Source: Faecalibacterium prausnitzii (GTDB taxonomy: Bacteria > Bacillota > Clostridia > Oscillospirales > Ruminococcaceae). From it: a DNA stretch of 64,000 bases. The position numbers were made by a program, and so were the translations under genes. Below are positions 49,497-57,494 of the stretch, piece by piece. How positions within the stretch are numbered: position 1 is the stretch's first letter; each line of letters opens with the position of its first letter. A model generated the notes under the pieces. That model saw only the letters and a list, made by a program, of their open reading frames with translations, searched no databases and was not told the DNA's origin. The stretch is from positions 21,675-85,674 of the forward strand of contig NZ_PXUP01000015.1 in the NCBI RefSeq assembly GCF_003324185.1. The letters run 5' to 3'.

Positions 49497-50432
49497 CTAT
49501 GGTTTTATTATTTTGATGTAATTCCCCTGACTTCTCACCCACATATCAATACCCGTTCCAAACACTTCCGCTTCTACAATCCAGCCTTTTTCCGTCACCT
49601 GTAGGACCTTTGCCGTCGGCAGACGGTCAAGCACTGATTCCAGACTTGGCCCGGTATACTCAAACCGGATGGTCTGCAACTCACCGCCGTACATGAACTG
49701 GATGCGCTTGCGCATTTCGCCTTCCTGAAAACGGTCAGCATACCGCTGGGCGAAATGCCGGTCGAGGGTTTTGTAATTTTGAATGCGGTCGATGCGGTAA
49801 ATTGTCGGGGAGTTATCCTGCGGGTTCTGGAAATGCTTATCCTTGTCGATGCCCTCAATGAACGCAGCCAGATAAAAATAATACTCGCTGAATGGGATGC
49901 CCACCGGCTCAATGGTACGCACACGGGTCTCGCCGTCGTGGGTGCGGCAGTAGATAATTTCCATAACATTGTGATTTTCTACTGCCGTGCCGATCTCCCA
50001 CAGGCTCTCGATAAACTTCCGGCCATGCTGCGGCTCAACGTAATGGAAACGCTCATTGCTGATGAGGTCTTTGACCTGATTCAGCCTGTCCAGCGGCGTA
50101 CAGGCCAGAATAAGCTTGTCCAGAATCGGGAACATTTCTTCTTTGACCATCGAGCGGCTTTCCAGCAGAATTTTGCATACTGCCAGAATCTCGCTGCTGG
50201 TGAGGAAGCGTGAAAGCGTATCATCCAGCAGATAGCCGCCCTTTGCGGAGTTATACAGAATTTCCCGACGCGGCTCACTGTCGGCGAAATAATTGCGCAG
50301 GGTATCAAGGTCACGCTGAATCGTTTTCTCGCTGACACCAAAGTGGTCGGCCGTCTGCTGCTTATTCAGCACACCGCCCTGTACCAGCACTTGTTGGATA
50401 TAGAGTATACGATCTAATCTACTATTGTGCAC
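49497..50432 (-). CDS. WYL-domain transcriptional regulator (copy B)
   Basis: 311 residues; about 14 substitutions against the copy at 22105, spread over the whole chain, and a two-residue change at the C-terminus. Same winged helix, WYL and WCX domains and GTG start with AGAAGGAG upstream. First large gene of the Sel1-HerA operon. Given the shared operators, the two copies may cross-regulate. Confidence 0.9.
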   Translation of the reverse strand: MHNSRLDRILYIQQVLVQGGVLNKQQTADHFGVSEKTIQRDLDTLRNYFADSEPRREILYNSAKGGYLLDDTLSRFLTSSEILAVCKILLESRSMVKEEMFPILDKLILACTPLDRLNQVKDLISNERFHYVEPQHGRKFIESLWEIGTAVENHNVMEIIYCRTHDGETRVRTIEPVGIPFSEYYFYLAAFIEGIDKDKHFQNPQDNSPTIYRIDRIQNYKTLDRHFAQRYADRFQEGEMRKRIQFMYGGELQTIRFEYTGPSLESVLDRLPTAKVLQVTEKGWIVEAEVFGTGIDMWVRSQGNYIKIIKP

Positions 50433-50454
50433 AGTTCATTCTCCTTCTCTGCTC

Positions 50455-50483
50455 ATTGTAACACAGCACAATTATCACTGCAA
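50455..50483 (-). promoter_or_regulatory. Proximal promoter of WYL copy B
   Basis: On the minus strand TTGCAG (50478-50483), 17 bp, TACAAT (50455-50460); same place as in copy A. Confidence 0.7.
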
Positions 50484-50497
50484 TTCTTTGTGTGAAG

Positions 50498-50524
50498 TTT
50501 TGTCGTTTCACTGAAGCACAAAAA
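50498..50524. promoter_or_regulatory. Palindrome upstream of WYL promoter, copy B
   Basis: TTTTGTCGTTTCA and TGAAGCACAAAA form an imperfect palindrome, at the same position as 23103-23133 in copy A. Confidence 0.5.
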
Positions 50525-50550
50525 AATTTTTGTTTCTTTTGTACAATTTC

Positions 50551-50584
50551 AGTATACAAAAAAAGATGGACACGCTGTCTGTCC
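50551..50584 (-). promoter_or_regulatory. Operator-promoter B2 (upstream of WYL copy B)
   Basis: On the minus strand GGACAGACAGCGTGTCC (50568-50584), 11 bp, TATACT (50551-50556). Confidence 0.75.
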
Positions 50585-50597
50585 ATCTCTTCAAAAG

Positions 50598-50777
50598 TCA
50601 AGGCAAACGATTCCTGAGCTGCCATCCTCGCCTGAACCGATAGGCTGTGTTCATCATCTCATCGGTGATGGTATAAAACGCCTGTCGCGGCGAAATGTAC
50701 TCGCCAATCATTCCAACCACAAGCACAAAGTTCAGCGCAAATGCAACATTCAGTAGTATCATCAAGAATTTTTTCAT
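50598..50777 (-). CDS. Small single-pass membrane peptide (copy B)
   Basis: 59 residues from the ATG at 50777. It begins MKKFLMILLNVAFALNFVLV (one membrane helix), then SPRQAFYT and YRFRRGW. Aligned without gaps to the 54-residue copy A over 54 positions, with about 40 percent identity, so it is far more diverged than the neighbouring WYL genes. The spacing of conserved residues indicates selection on the protein. No ORF of this family is known to me. Confidence 0.75.
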   Translation of the reverse strand: MKKFLMILLNVAFALNFVLVVGMIGEYISPRQAFYTITDEMMNTAYRFRRGWQLRNRLP

Positions 50778-50824
50778 ACACTCTTCTCCTTTTATCACAC
50801 AATCTTATCAGCTTTTCTAACCTC

Positions 50825-50858
50825 ATTATAAAGATTTTGATGGACGGTATGTCTGTCC
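50825..50858 (-). promoter_or_regulatory. Operator-promoter B1 (upstream of membrane peptide B)
   Basis: On the minus strand GGACAGACATACCGTCC (50842-50858), 11 bp, TATAAT (50825-50830). Confidence 0.75.
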
Positions 50859-50880
50859 ATCCTACGATAACCCACAAAAA

Positions 50881-50913
50881 GGAACACGGTATTCGCAGAG
50901 TTCACCGTGTTCC
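50881..50913 (-). terminator. Intrinsic terminator of the resolvase gene
   Basis: GGAACACGGT (50881-50890) pairs with ACCGTGTTCC (50904-50913), followed by a U run on the minus strand. Confidence 0.85.
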
Positions 50914-50949
50914 TCCTATCATCTTTTGCGGTTGGCACTTTTACAAAGC

Positions 50950-51642
50950 TCAACCTTGCGTTTTAGCCTCCTCCCGAATCTGCCTTTTATATTTATAATA
51001 GGTATTCCGGGCAAGCCCTGTCAGCTTCATGCACTCCACATCGTCCAGTGTACCACCAAAAGCCTTACAATGGATGCGGATTTTCTCTTTGGCCGCTTTA
51101 GACTTCTTGGTTTCAAATCCAGTGCCTTTTTTACGTCCAACCTGTTTTCCATTCAGCTTTGCTGTTACAAGACCCTCACGAGTACGCTGGTGCAAATCGG
51201 CCACTTCTTTTTCAGACTGCTCAAAAGCCAACTTGATTTGCTCTTTTGCCAATGCCATCAGATACTCGTTGATTCCCTTTAAGATAAAATCCACATTGGT
51301 TCCTGTCATAGCAATGCTGCCAGACAGGGCCTTTTTGTACGTTTCGGTATCAATGTGATGCTCTTTCAGGAATACCAGCTGGATACCTTTATTATAGAGA
51401 TCCTCATACAGTGAAAATCCTTCTTCGGCATTTCTGGACATTCGAGAGACGGAATCGAACACCACAGTATCGCCCTCTTTCAGAATCCGATACAACTTGC
51501 TCCATTCTGGCCTTAAGATGGAAGTTCCCGTATAGGCTTCCTGTACAATGTGAACTGTCGGGTATTCAGCCCTGATATTACGAACCTGACGGTCAATGCT
51601 CTGCTTTGCAGTGGAAATTCTGCAATAACCATAAACGCTCAT
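50950..51642 (-). CDS. Small serine recombinase (resolvase/invertase type)
   Basis: 230 residues. Catalytic domain starts VYGYCRISTAKQSIDRQ with the nucleophile Ser10, and has VVFDSVSRMSRNAEEGF with the conserved Arg residues. A C-terminal helix-turn-helix follows (GGTLDDVECMKLTGLARNTYYKYKRQ). Tn3-type resolvase length plus a slightly longer tail. It lies at the border between the defence island and the mobile module. The inverted-repeat block just upstream (51658-51763) could be its recombination site. Confidence 0.88.
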   Translation of the reverse strand: MSVYGYCRISTAKQSIDRQVRNIRAEYPTVHIVQEAYTGTSILRPEWSKLYRILKEGDTVVFDSVSRMSRNAEEGFSLYEDLYNKGIQLVFLKEHHIDTETYKKALSGSIAMTGTNVDFILKGINEYLMALAKEQIKLAFEQSEKEVADLHQRTREGLVTAKLNGKQVGRKKGTGFETKKSKAAKEKIRIHCKAFGGTLDDVECMKLTGLARNTYYKYKRQIREEAKTQG

Positions 51643-51657
51643 AACTATTTTCTTTCC

Positions 51658-51763
51658 GTATCAAAAATGCCGAACGTCATTTTAGCGTCACCGATTTGCT
51701 AAGGCAAATCGGTTTCATCACGCTATGATTGATACTTTTCTGTACCCACGGCATTTTTAATAC
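51658..51763. repeat. Nested inverted-repeat block
   Basis: Three nested pairs: GTATCAAAAATGCCG (51658-51672) with CGGCATTTTTAATAC (51749-51763, one extra mismatch); TAGCGT (51683-51688) with ACGCTA (51720-51725); CCGATTTGC (51691-51699) with GCAAATCGG (51704-51712). Could form a large cruciform: a res site, a single-strand or transfer origin, or an RNA. The rest of the gap to 51890 shows nothing else clear. Confidence 0.7.
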
Positions 51764-51890
51764 TTTTTCCTGCGAGCCTTAGTCATCCCTCATAAACTTC
51801 AAAAGATTATCTCCGTTGACGAACGGTTCGCACCGTCCGTCTCCTGCGATGACTTTTGAATTTTATAAGGAACGACACGGCTCGCTCTTA

Positions 51891-52241
51891 TCAACGGTTC
51901 AGATACTGATTCATAAACTCTTCCACCGTCACACAGGGCTTTTGATCTTTCTCTGCTCCTCCAAATGGGTCATAGTTCCAGTCACTCTCTTCGTCGATAT
52001 ACCGCCGTCCATCATCGGGCAGCTCCAGCGGCTCTGCAAGAATAATCGTTCCCCAGTGATTGACCATGATAAATGGTGCAATCTCACAGGGAATTCCTCG
52101 GCAGTCATCATCATGCCGCACATCGTAGACATACAGACTATCCGGGACGGTATCTCTTTTGATGCGGAAGTTAGTGAATAATGCAGGCTTTCCGCAGACA
52201 GTGATTTCTTCATAGTGTTCGGTCATCGCATTGCAAGACAT
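51891..52241 (-). CDS. LPD28 domain protein
   Basis: 116 residues from the ATG at 52241 (AAAGGAG upstream). VCGKPALFTNFRIKRDTVPDSLYVYDVRHDDD, then VNHWGTIILAEPLELPDDGRRYIDEE, is the pattern of the LPD28 domain of plasmid and ICE polyvalent proteins in gut Firmicutes. Function unknown. It follows the DUF1071 gene by 13 bases in a mobile-element operon. Confidence 0.78.
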   Translation of the reverse strand: MSCNAMTEHYEEITVCGKPALFTNFRIKRDTVPDSLYVYDVRHDDDCRGIPCEIAPFIMVNHWGTIILAEPLELPDDGRRYIDEESDWNYDPFGGAEKDQKPCVTVEEFMNQYLNR

Positions 52242-52254
52242 ATAAATTTCTCCT

Positions 52255-52971
52255 TTATGCCACATTAAGTCGGGTAGCTTTATAGCAGTCAACGCACATC
52301 CCCTCATGGGTGGCTGCAAACTCTGCCGCCTGCATGATAGAACCGTCCTTCAGCTTGACCCTCTTGATGGTCTGATTGCATCGGGCGCAGATGCAGGGCA
52401 CAGGCGGCTGTTCCTGCTTCGGGGTAGAGGATTTCGGTTTCGGCTGCTTTTGAGGTTCAGCCTCCGGCTGCGGTGCAGCATCTTCCGGCAAATCCTCTCC
52501 GGCATAAATGTACAGGCCCAGCCCAAACATAGCGAGGTTCTTCACCAAGCACCGCATGATAGCCTTATTCACATCGAACATGGAGGCTGCTTCTACGGTG
52601 CGTTCTTCCATGCCGATCTTTTCACGGCGGCGGGTCTGCGGATTGTAGTCCCATTTCGGGGTGGTGTAGGTATAAGGCACGGCTTTCATGGCTTTGTTTG
52701 CGCCATCCAGTACCGGCAGCCACATTTCGTGCGAAACGCCCTCAATCGTGACCGAGGTGTATACCATGAAGCCGGTTATGGGGTCATAAACATAGGGCAG
52801 GCCGTTGAATTTCTTGACCTCATAGCTGGCAGCGGGATACAGCTTCTTCACCTCTGCCCAAGCATACGCCCAGCTTACATATTTCAGTTCCGTGTTTCCG
52901 GACTTTTTGACTTCCAGATGATCTTTGAAGTCGATAGCGAATAATTTTACGAACGGATTTTCTGTGACCAT
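52255..52971 (-). CDS. DUF1071 single-strand annealing protein (Sak-like)
   Basis: 238 residues. The N-terminal two thirds (LKYVSWAYAWAEVKKLYPAA, GFMVYTSVTIEG, MWLPVLDGANKAM, FDVNKAIMRCLVKNLAMFGLGLYIY) fit DUF1071, a Rad52-like annealing family of phages and mobile elements. Then a Pro/Lys/Gln linker and a C-terminal zinc-ribbon-like segment with C-x2-C pairs (CARC ... CVDC). Adjacent to a YqaJ exonuclease, it forms a two-part recombination system. Confidence 0.85.
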   Translation of the reverse strand: MVTENPFVKLFAIDFKDHLEVKKSGNTELKYVSWAYAWAEVKKLYPAASYEVKKFNGLPYVYDPITGFMVYTSVTIEGVSHEMWLPVLDGANKAMKAVPYTYTTPKWDYNPQTRRREKIGMEERTVEAASMFDVNKAIMRCLVKNLAMFGLGLYIYAGEDLPEDAAPQPEAEPQKQPKPKSSTPKQEQPPVPCICARCNQTIKRVKLKDGSIMQAAEFAATHEGMCVDCYKATRLNVA

Positions 52972-53030
52972 AATAAACCTCCAAGAAAAAAGGCGGCAGA
53001 GAATTTACTCCCTGCCACCTGATACAAGAT

Positions 53031-53963
53031 TTATGCCGCATGAACGATGGTGAATCTGCGGCTGCTTACATTTTTGCTGTACTGGTTGAAAATGTCCGGC
53101 TGCTCTTTCCGCAGACGTTGGGAATCCACACGCTTACTTTCGGAGGATACCCATGATACCTTGTAGCCCGGTGCTGTACCATAGGCAGCATCCTGCATTT
53201 GCAGCTTGACCTGTTGCTCGATGGCCGTTTTCTCCTGTTCCATCTGCTCGATTTGGTCGGAAAGCTCCTGCCGCTTATCCAGAAGTCCATGCAGCGCACT
53301 CAGGTCAGCGGTCTTATCCCGGTTGTCTACCTCATACATCTGGTTGATCTGCTGGGTGTCACAATCGCAACCGTTGGGTGCAGGGGGAATCTGGGGAACC
53401 ACATGACGTGTCCAGAAAAGCTCTTCCTTATCAATGAGGTCAGAAAGCACCTGCTTATCCGTCACGATCTTGTGGATCACCAGCTCTCTGCCAAAAATCA
53501 AAGCCGCCACATACCAGCAGTCGAAACCGCTGACGGCTAAGTAATGGTCAACCTGCGTCAGATAGTGAGCCGGGATTTTCCCATCAGCCCACTTGTCCGC
53601 AGAAAACGGTGAAACCGTTTTGCACTCCAGCCCTGCTTTCTGCCCAACGATCAGGCGGTCAAAGTCTGCCAGAAGCAGCGGATGTTCCTCGCTCTGGTAA
53701 ATGGCATTTGCGCGGCGTACTTTCAGACCGGTTGCTTCGGTGAAGCGCTGCGCCACATAATCCTCCAAATCACGACCCTGCCGCATGGCTTCGTTGTCGA
53801 TATTTTCAATGGTATCGCTGATTTTATCGTGGTAAACCTGAAATGCCGAACGGTAGGGATTCAGGCCAAGGATAGCTCCGGCATCCGTGCCGGTAATGCC
53901 GCATTTGCGGTAACGGAGCCAATCTTCTTTGGGTAAATTCAATGTAGATACAAGTCGTTTCAT
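53031..53963 (-). CDS. YqaJ-family viral recombinase/exonuclease
   Basis: 310 residues. The PD-(D/E)XK nuclease core has CGITGTDAGAILGLNPY, LLADFDRLIVG with the metal-binding Asp, GLECKTV with the E-x-K pair and HYLTQVDHYLAV. A C-terminal coiled coil and YKVSWVSSE segment follow. It resects DNA ends for the annealing protein encoded just downstream. It overlaps the preceding gene by 4 bases (ATGA). Confidence 0.9.
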   Translation of the reverse strand: MKRLVSTLNLPKEDWLRYRKCGITGTDAGAILGLNPYRSAFQVYHDKISDTIENIDNEAMRQGRDLEDYVAQRFTEATGLKVRRANAIYQSEEHPLLLADFDRLIVGQKAGLECKTVSPFSADKWADGKIPAHYLTQVDHYLAVSGFDCWYVAALIFGRELVIHKIVTDKQVLSDLIDKEELFWTRHVVPQIPPAPNGCDCDTQQINQMYEVDNRDKTADLSALHGLLDKRQELSDQIEQMEQEKTAIEQQVKLQMQDAAYGTAPGYKVSWVSSESKRVDSQRLRKEQPDIFNQYSKNVSSRRFTIVHAA

Positions 53964-54298
53964 GCAATGTTCAACCTCTCTTTCATCTGTTCTTCTGCGA
54001 TAGAGAAATCATATTCCACCAAGTCCTTCATAATAGTGGAAAACTTATCCACCAAGGTGCGGTCATCATCCAACCACAGGGTATACAGGAAATCCAGAAT
54101 ATTCCGCTGCACCCGGAGATGGTTCCAGAAACGCTCGTCCATCTGCTTTTCGGTGTCCAGCGTAATTAAAGCACTGACGATGGTGCTTTTCATCGTGATC
54201 TCGTATGCCGTGGTACAAGTTGGCTTTGGAAAATCGGCTTCAATGCTGTTCAGGAACTCAGAAAACTCCCGGACAGCCCGGTTGCTCACATCGTTCAT
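53960..54298 (-). CDS. Hypothetical mobile-element protein
   Basis: 112 residues from the ATG at 54298 (AAAGGAGG upstream). Predominantly helical and acidic (VREFSEFLNSIEADFPKP, RFWNHLRVQRNILDFLYTLWLDDD). No family recognised. Its place between the DUF932 and YqaJ genes, with 4-base overlap to the latter, suggests a part in the recombination or replication module. Confidence 0.7.
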   Translation of the reverse strand: MNDVSNRAVREFSEFLNSIEADFPKPTCTTAYEITMKSTIVSALITLDTEKQMDERFWNHLRVQRNILDFLYTLWLDDDRTLVDKFSTIMKDLVEYDFSIAEEQMKERLNIA

Positions 54299-54308
54299 AT
54301 GTCCTCCT

Positions 54309-55244
54309 TTATGCTGCTGACAGCACCATCTTGTAGGCTTTGTCAATCATGGGATTGCCCTCTGCGGTACGCAGGAACAGATTTTCATTGTAGTTGCGAG
54401 TTTTACGGATGGGGTCTGCATGGGTGGCAAAGTCGGAAACAGCGTTCACGAACCGCCAGCCGTTCTTTCCGACCCACTCCAGATCGGGTGCATTATAATA
54501 GCGAGCCTTCAAATCTTCCTGCATACGCAGGTTATTTTTCCGCTGGCCATCGGTTAAGTCTTCCGTGATGGGGAAGAACTCATTGATAAACTCCTGCACC
54601 TTGCGGTCAGACAGCTTGATGGTGGTCAGCTCATGGATGCCCTTGCCCAGTTCCCCCATGTAGTTGTTGGCAAGCTGTAAGGTTTCACGGGCATCCTGCA
54701 CCCGGAGCAGAACATTTTCAGTGTGGCGAGCAGTCCAGATGCGCTTTGCAGTACCCAGAGCCAGATTCAGTGTGTTCTGGCAGACAACACGAACAGGGGT
54801 CATAGCTACTTTCACACCAGAGCTGCCATCGTGACTGTTGAAGAACACAAGATATGGGGTCACTTCGTCTCCGGCGATGATGTATTTCTCCGGTAGCTTT
54901 GCCAGCATCCAGACTTTCTTGCCGCCCTGCAAAGAACCGGCAGTTTCGTAAGTAACACCTTCACCCAGCAGGTCATCGGTGAACTGAAATGCTTCTTCGT
55001 TCTGCACAATGCGGTAACGATCAGACACAACACCAAGCACGGCATCATCTGTACTACGGACGTTAGCCCGATAGCTGGGGATCATAGCACCCGTGCCGGA
55101 ATAGATGTTGCGGCTCTCCACCTGCCAATCAAGACCAGCCAGTTCCAGTGCCTCACGGCTTGCAGGGGCATCCATCACGATACGGCCAAGGCCGTGCCAA
55201 GGGGTTTCGCGGACAGAGAACATGGTTTCAACATTTGCAGACAT
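54309..55244 (-). CDS. DUF932 phage/plasmid-like protein
   Basis: 311 residues. It begins MSANVETMFSVRETPWHGLG, the hallmark of DUF932 (phage/plasmid-like family), with YIIAGDEVTPYLVFFNSHDGSSGVKVAMTPVRVVCQNTL and a C-terminal WRFVNAVSDFATH. Function not established; common in phages and ICEs next to annealing proteins and exonucleases, as here. Confidence 0.88.
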   Translation of the reverse strand: MSANVETMFSVRETPWHGLGRIVMDAPASREALELAGLDWQVESRNIYSGTGAMIPSYRANVRSTDDAVLGVVSDRYRIVQNEEAFQFTDDLLGEGVTYETAGSLQGGKKVWMLAKLPEKYIIAGDEVTPYLVFFNSHDGSSGVKVAMTPVRVVCQNTLNLALGTAKRIWTARHTENVLLRVQDARETLQLANNYMGELGKGIHELTTIKLSDRKVQEFINEFFPITEDLTDGQRKNNLRMQEDLKARYYNAPDLEWVGKNGWRFVNAVSDFATHADPIRKTRNYNENLFLRTAEGNPMIDKAYKMVLSAA

Positions 55245-55273
55245 AACTACTACCTCCTAAAATTTTAATGTGA

Positions 55274-55378
55274 TTACTTGTTTTCGAGTTTATGGGCGAT
55301 CCAAATAATGAGTATTACGGCAGTTTTCCCGATTGCCTTTGCACCCTTCATCAGAATCTTTACCATAACATCAGCCAT
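55274..55378 (-). CDS. 34-residue membrane peptide
   Basis: MADVMVKILMKGAKAIGKTA, then a hydrophobic ILIIWIAHKL end. GGAGG lies 7 bases before the ATG at 55378; the longer frame to 55510 crosses a terminator. Lies before DUF932 on the same strand. Function unknown. Confidence 0.5.
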   Translation of the reverse strand: MADVMVKILMKGAKAIGKTAVILIIWIAHKLENK

Positions 55379-55408
55379 TGTTTTTCCTCCATTTTCAAGT
55401 AAAAAGTA

Positions 55409-55445
55409 AAGACCTGTGGACAGAATTAAACTGCTCACAGGTCTT
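55409..55445. terminator. Terminator downstream of the large serine recombinase
   Basis: AAGACCTGTG (55409-55418) pairs with CACAGGTCTT (55436-55445). The minus-strand downstream side is U-rich (TTTACTTTTT). Confidence 0.75.
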
Positions 55446-55493
55446 TCTACAAAGATAATATATAACTGTAATTTTTTCAGATACGCCTCGTCT

Positions 55494-55659
55494 TGTGTCG
55501 GGTGTGTCAAATGTGTCAGGTTTTTATGAAACTCTCTATATATTCTTCTTTATTTTTATCCCCTTCCTCTCTATTTTTCTTAGATATGCGATAGGGTAAA
55601 AATATAAAATATAATAAAGGTTTCTCGGAAATTCTGACACATCCGGCACAGCTGACACA
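55494..55659. repeat. Repeated TGTGTCA/TGACACA motifs
   Basis: TGTGTCG 55494, TGTGTCA 55503 and 55512, then in the opposite orientation TGACACA 55635 and 55653, with about 115 bp of AT-rich DNA between the two groups. It lies immediately after the recombinase gene. Possible binding sites of a regulator, initiator or the recombinase. Confidence 0.6.
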
Positions 55660-55670
55660 GTGTTTTACGT

Positions 55671-57404
55671 TCAAGTCTTTGTGCGGATACCCACGGCTAC
55701 TGTGAGGTCATGCCACTCATTTTTACGAATCCCCTGATTTCGGGAAGCCTTAAAAGCCTTTGCTTCTTCAAATGAAATCGTAAAACGAGCCATCTCCATA
55801 AAGCCATCCAACGTACAAGTGGCACTATTTCCACTCTGCACTTCTGTCAGTTGGAAATCAAGTACCCAGCGGTAGTCCTCATTCGTCAGCGGCGTGATCT
55901 GCGCCACACAGCTATTGATAAGCTCCCGGTTAACATCATTTCTAGATGCCTTCTGCCACTCATCCAACTTCTGCGCAATTAAATTCATATCAAGGGTTCC
56001 ACTGCACTCATCCGCCTGTTCCACATTCTCATATTGAGATTGCAATTCTGCAATCTGCGCATCCAATCCCTTTCGCCGTTCTGCCAATTCCTGTTTTGTG
56101 ATGATTCCGTCTGCACACAGGTCTATATACTTATCCAGACGCTCCCTCTGTCTGGCGATGCTGTTTTCCAGCATCGCCTTTCTGGAAATGCGGACAGTCT
56201 TTTCTTCTGCCATGCAGCGGTTCAAAATTTTATAGACCTCTTTGACTGTTTTGCCCTTGTCAAAGGTAAGATGTTCAAACACCTTTGCTGCCATCAAGTC
56301 CAGCTTCCACTCACAGATTGCCTTGATTTGGCAACTAATTCCCAAGTCCAAGCCATGCTCCTGCAAATAGCTGATGCTTGGCCTACGGGTACGGCGATAA
56401 CACTGAAATCCATGAACCACTGCACCATCCCGATTTACACGCCATTTGAACTGGATAAATCCTGCGCCACAGCTGCACCGCAGTTTTGCCGTCCAGACTG
56501 ACTTTGGCGTATTTCTCATGTACTTGTGCTTTTTCCCATTTTCATCTATTACCCGTGCTGATTTCGATGCCAAAATCTGCTGGCATCTATCCCACATTTC
56601 TTCTGATACCAAAGGCTCAAAGTCACCTTTCACATAGATGTAGCTGCTCTCGTCCAGATTTTTAACACGTTTCTGTGTCAAATATCCGTCGCTGTGGGAT
56701 TTATTGTAGCAAATACACCCCTTATAGGTTGCATTATGTAGGACTCTGCTCACCTTGGAAGCGTCCCACGAAACATGGCCGCCTGCATCTAATCGGCCAA
56801 GGCGGTATAATTCGTTTACGATTTTAACCAGCCCATTTTCTCCGGTAGAATACATTTGGAAAATCAGCCTTACTGTTTCAGCTTGGTCAGGGTCAGGAAC
56901 ATAGGTTCCGTTCTCCCTGCGGTATCCTAAGATATTTCCGCTGCCATACAGAACGTGCTTTTCTCTGCTGACTTTCTGCCCAGCCTTTACGCGCTCTGAA
57001 ATTTTGCGGCTCTCATCTTGTGCCATAGAAGACATGATTGTCAACCGAAGTTCACCATCATTGGTCGCGGTGTTGATACCATCGTTGATGAAAAACACAT
57101 CCACCCCACGTGCTTTCAACTCACGTGTATAGGACAGCGTATCAACCGTATTTCGTGCAAAGCGGCTCACTTCGCGAGTAATAATAAGGTCAAATTTTCC
57201 CTTCTGGGCATCCTCCATCATGCGCAAAAACTCCGGCCGCTTCTGTGCTTGTGTTCCGGTGATGCCTTGGTCTACGTAGACCTCCACGATTTCCCAATCC
57301 GGGTGGCGAGAACCTTCAATTTTATACCACTCCAACTGATTTTCTAGTGCGTTGATTTGCGCTTCATGTTCGGTTGAAACACGAGCGTACACAGCTACTC
57401 TCAT
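55671..57404 (-). CDS. Large serine recombinase (integrase)
   Basis: 577 residues. Resolvase catalytic domain VAVYARVSTEHEAQINALENQ (nucleophile Ser10), ITREVSRFARNT, then the recombinase domain (LGYRRENGTYVPDPDQAETVR, about 160-260), a zinc-ribbon-like domain (LRCSCGAGFIQFKWRVNRDG, with a further Cys) and a C-terminal coiled coil. Such enzymes insert and excise phages and ICEs without host factors. GGAGG precedes the ATG at 57404. It probably moves the surrounding element. Confidence 0.93.
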   Translation of the reverse strand: MRVAVYARVSTEHEAQINALENQLEWYKIEGSRHPDWEIVEVYVDQGITGTQAQKRPEFLRMMEDAQKGKFDLIITREVSRFARNTVDTLSYTRELKARGVDVFFINDGINTATNDGELRLTIMSSMAQDESRKISERVKAGQKVSREKHVLYGSGNILGYRRENGTYVPDPDQAETVRLIFQMYSTGENGLVKIVNELYRLGRLDAGGHVSWDASKVSRVLHNATYKGCICYNKSHSDGYLTQKRVKNLDESSYIYVKGDFEPLVSEEMWDRCQQILASKSARVIDENGKKHKYMRNTPKSVWTAKLRCSCGAGFIQFKWRVNRDGAVVHGFQCYRRTRRPSISYLQEHGLDLGISCQIKAICEWKLDLMAAKVFEHLTFDKGKTVKEVYKILNRCMAEEKTVRISRKAMLENSIARQRERLDKYIDLCADGIITKQELAERRKGLDAQIAELQSQYENVEQADECSGTLDMNLIAQKLDEWQKASRNDVNRELINSCVAQITPLTNEDYRWVLDFQLTEVQSGNSATCTLDGFMEMARFTISFEEAKAFKASRNQGIRKNEWHDLTVAVGIRTKT

Positions 57405-57448
57405 AAATTTTAACCTCCACTGTCTCTGACTCTTTTCTGCGGCAAAAA

Positions 57449-57486
57449 GAAAGGCTCTGGCCGAATCCCCTCCGCCAGAGCCTTTC
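57449..57486 (-). terminator. Intrinsic terminator before the recombinase
   Basis: Perfect 13-bp stem GAAAGGCTCTGGC (57449-57461) with GCCAGAGCCTTTC (57474-57486), U-rich downstream on the minus strand. It separates the 47-residue gene from the recombinase gene. Confidence 0.9.
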
Positions 57487-57494
57487 TCTGTTGT

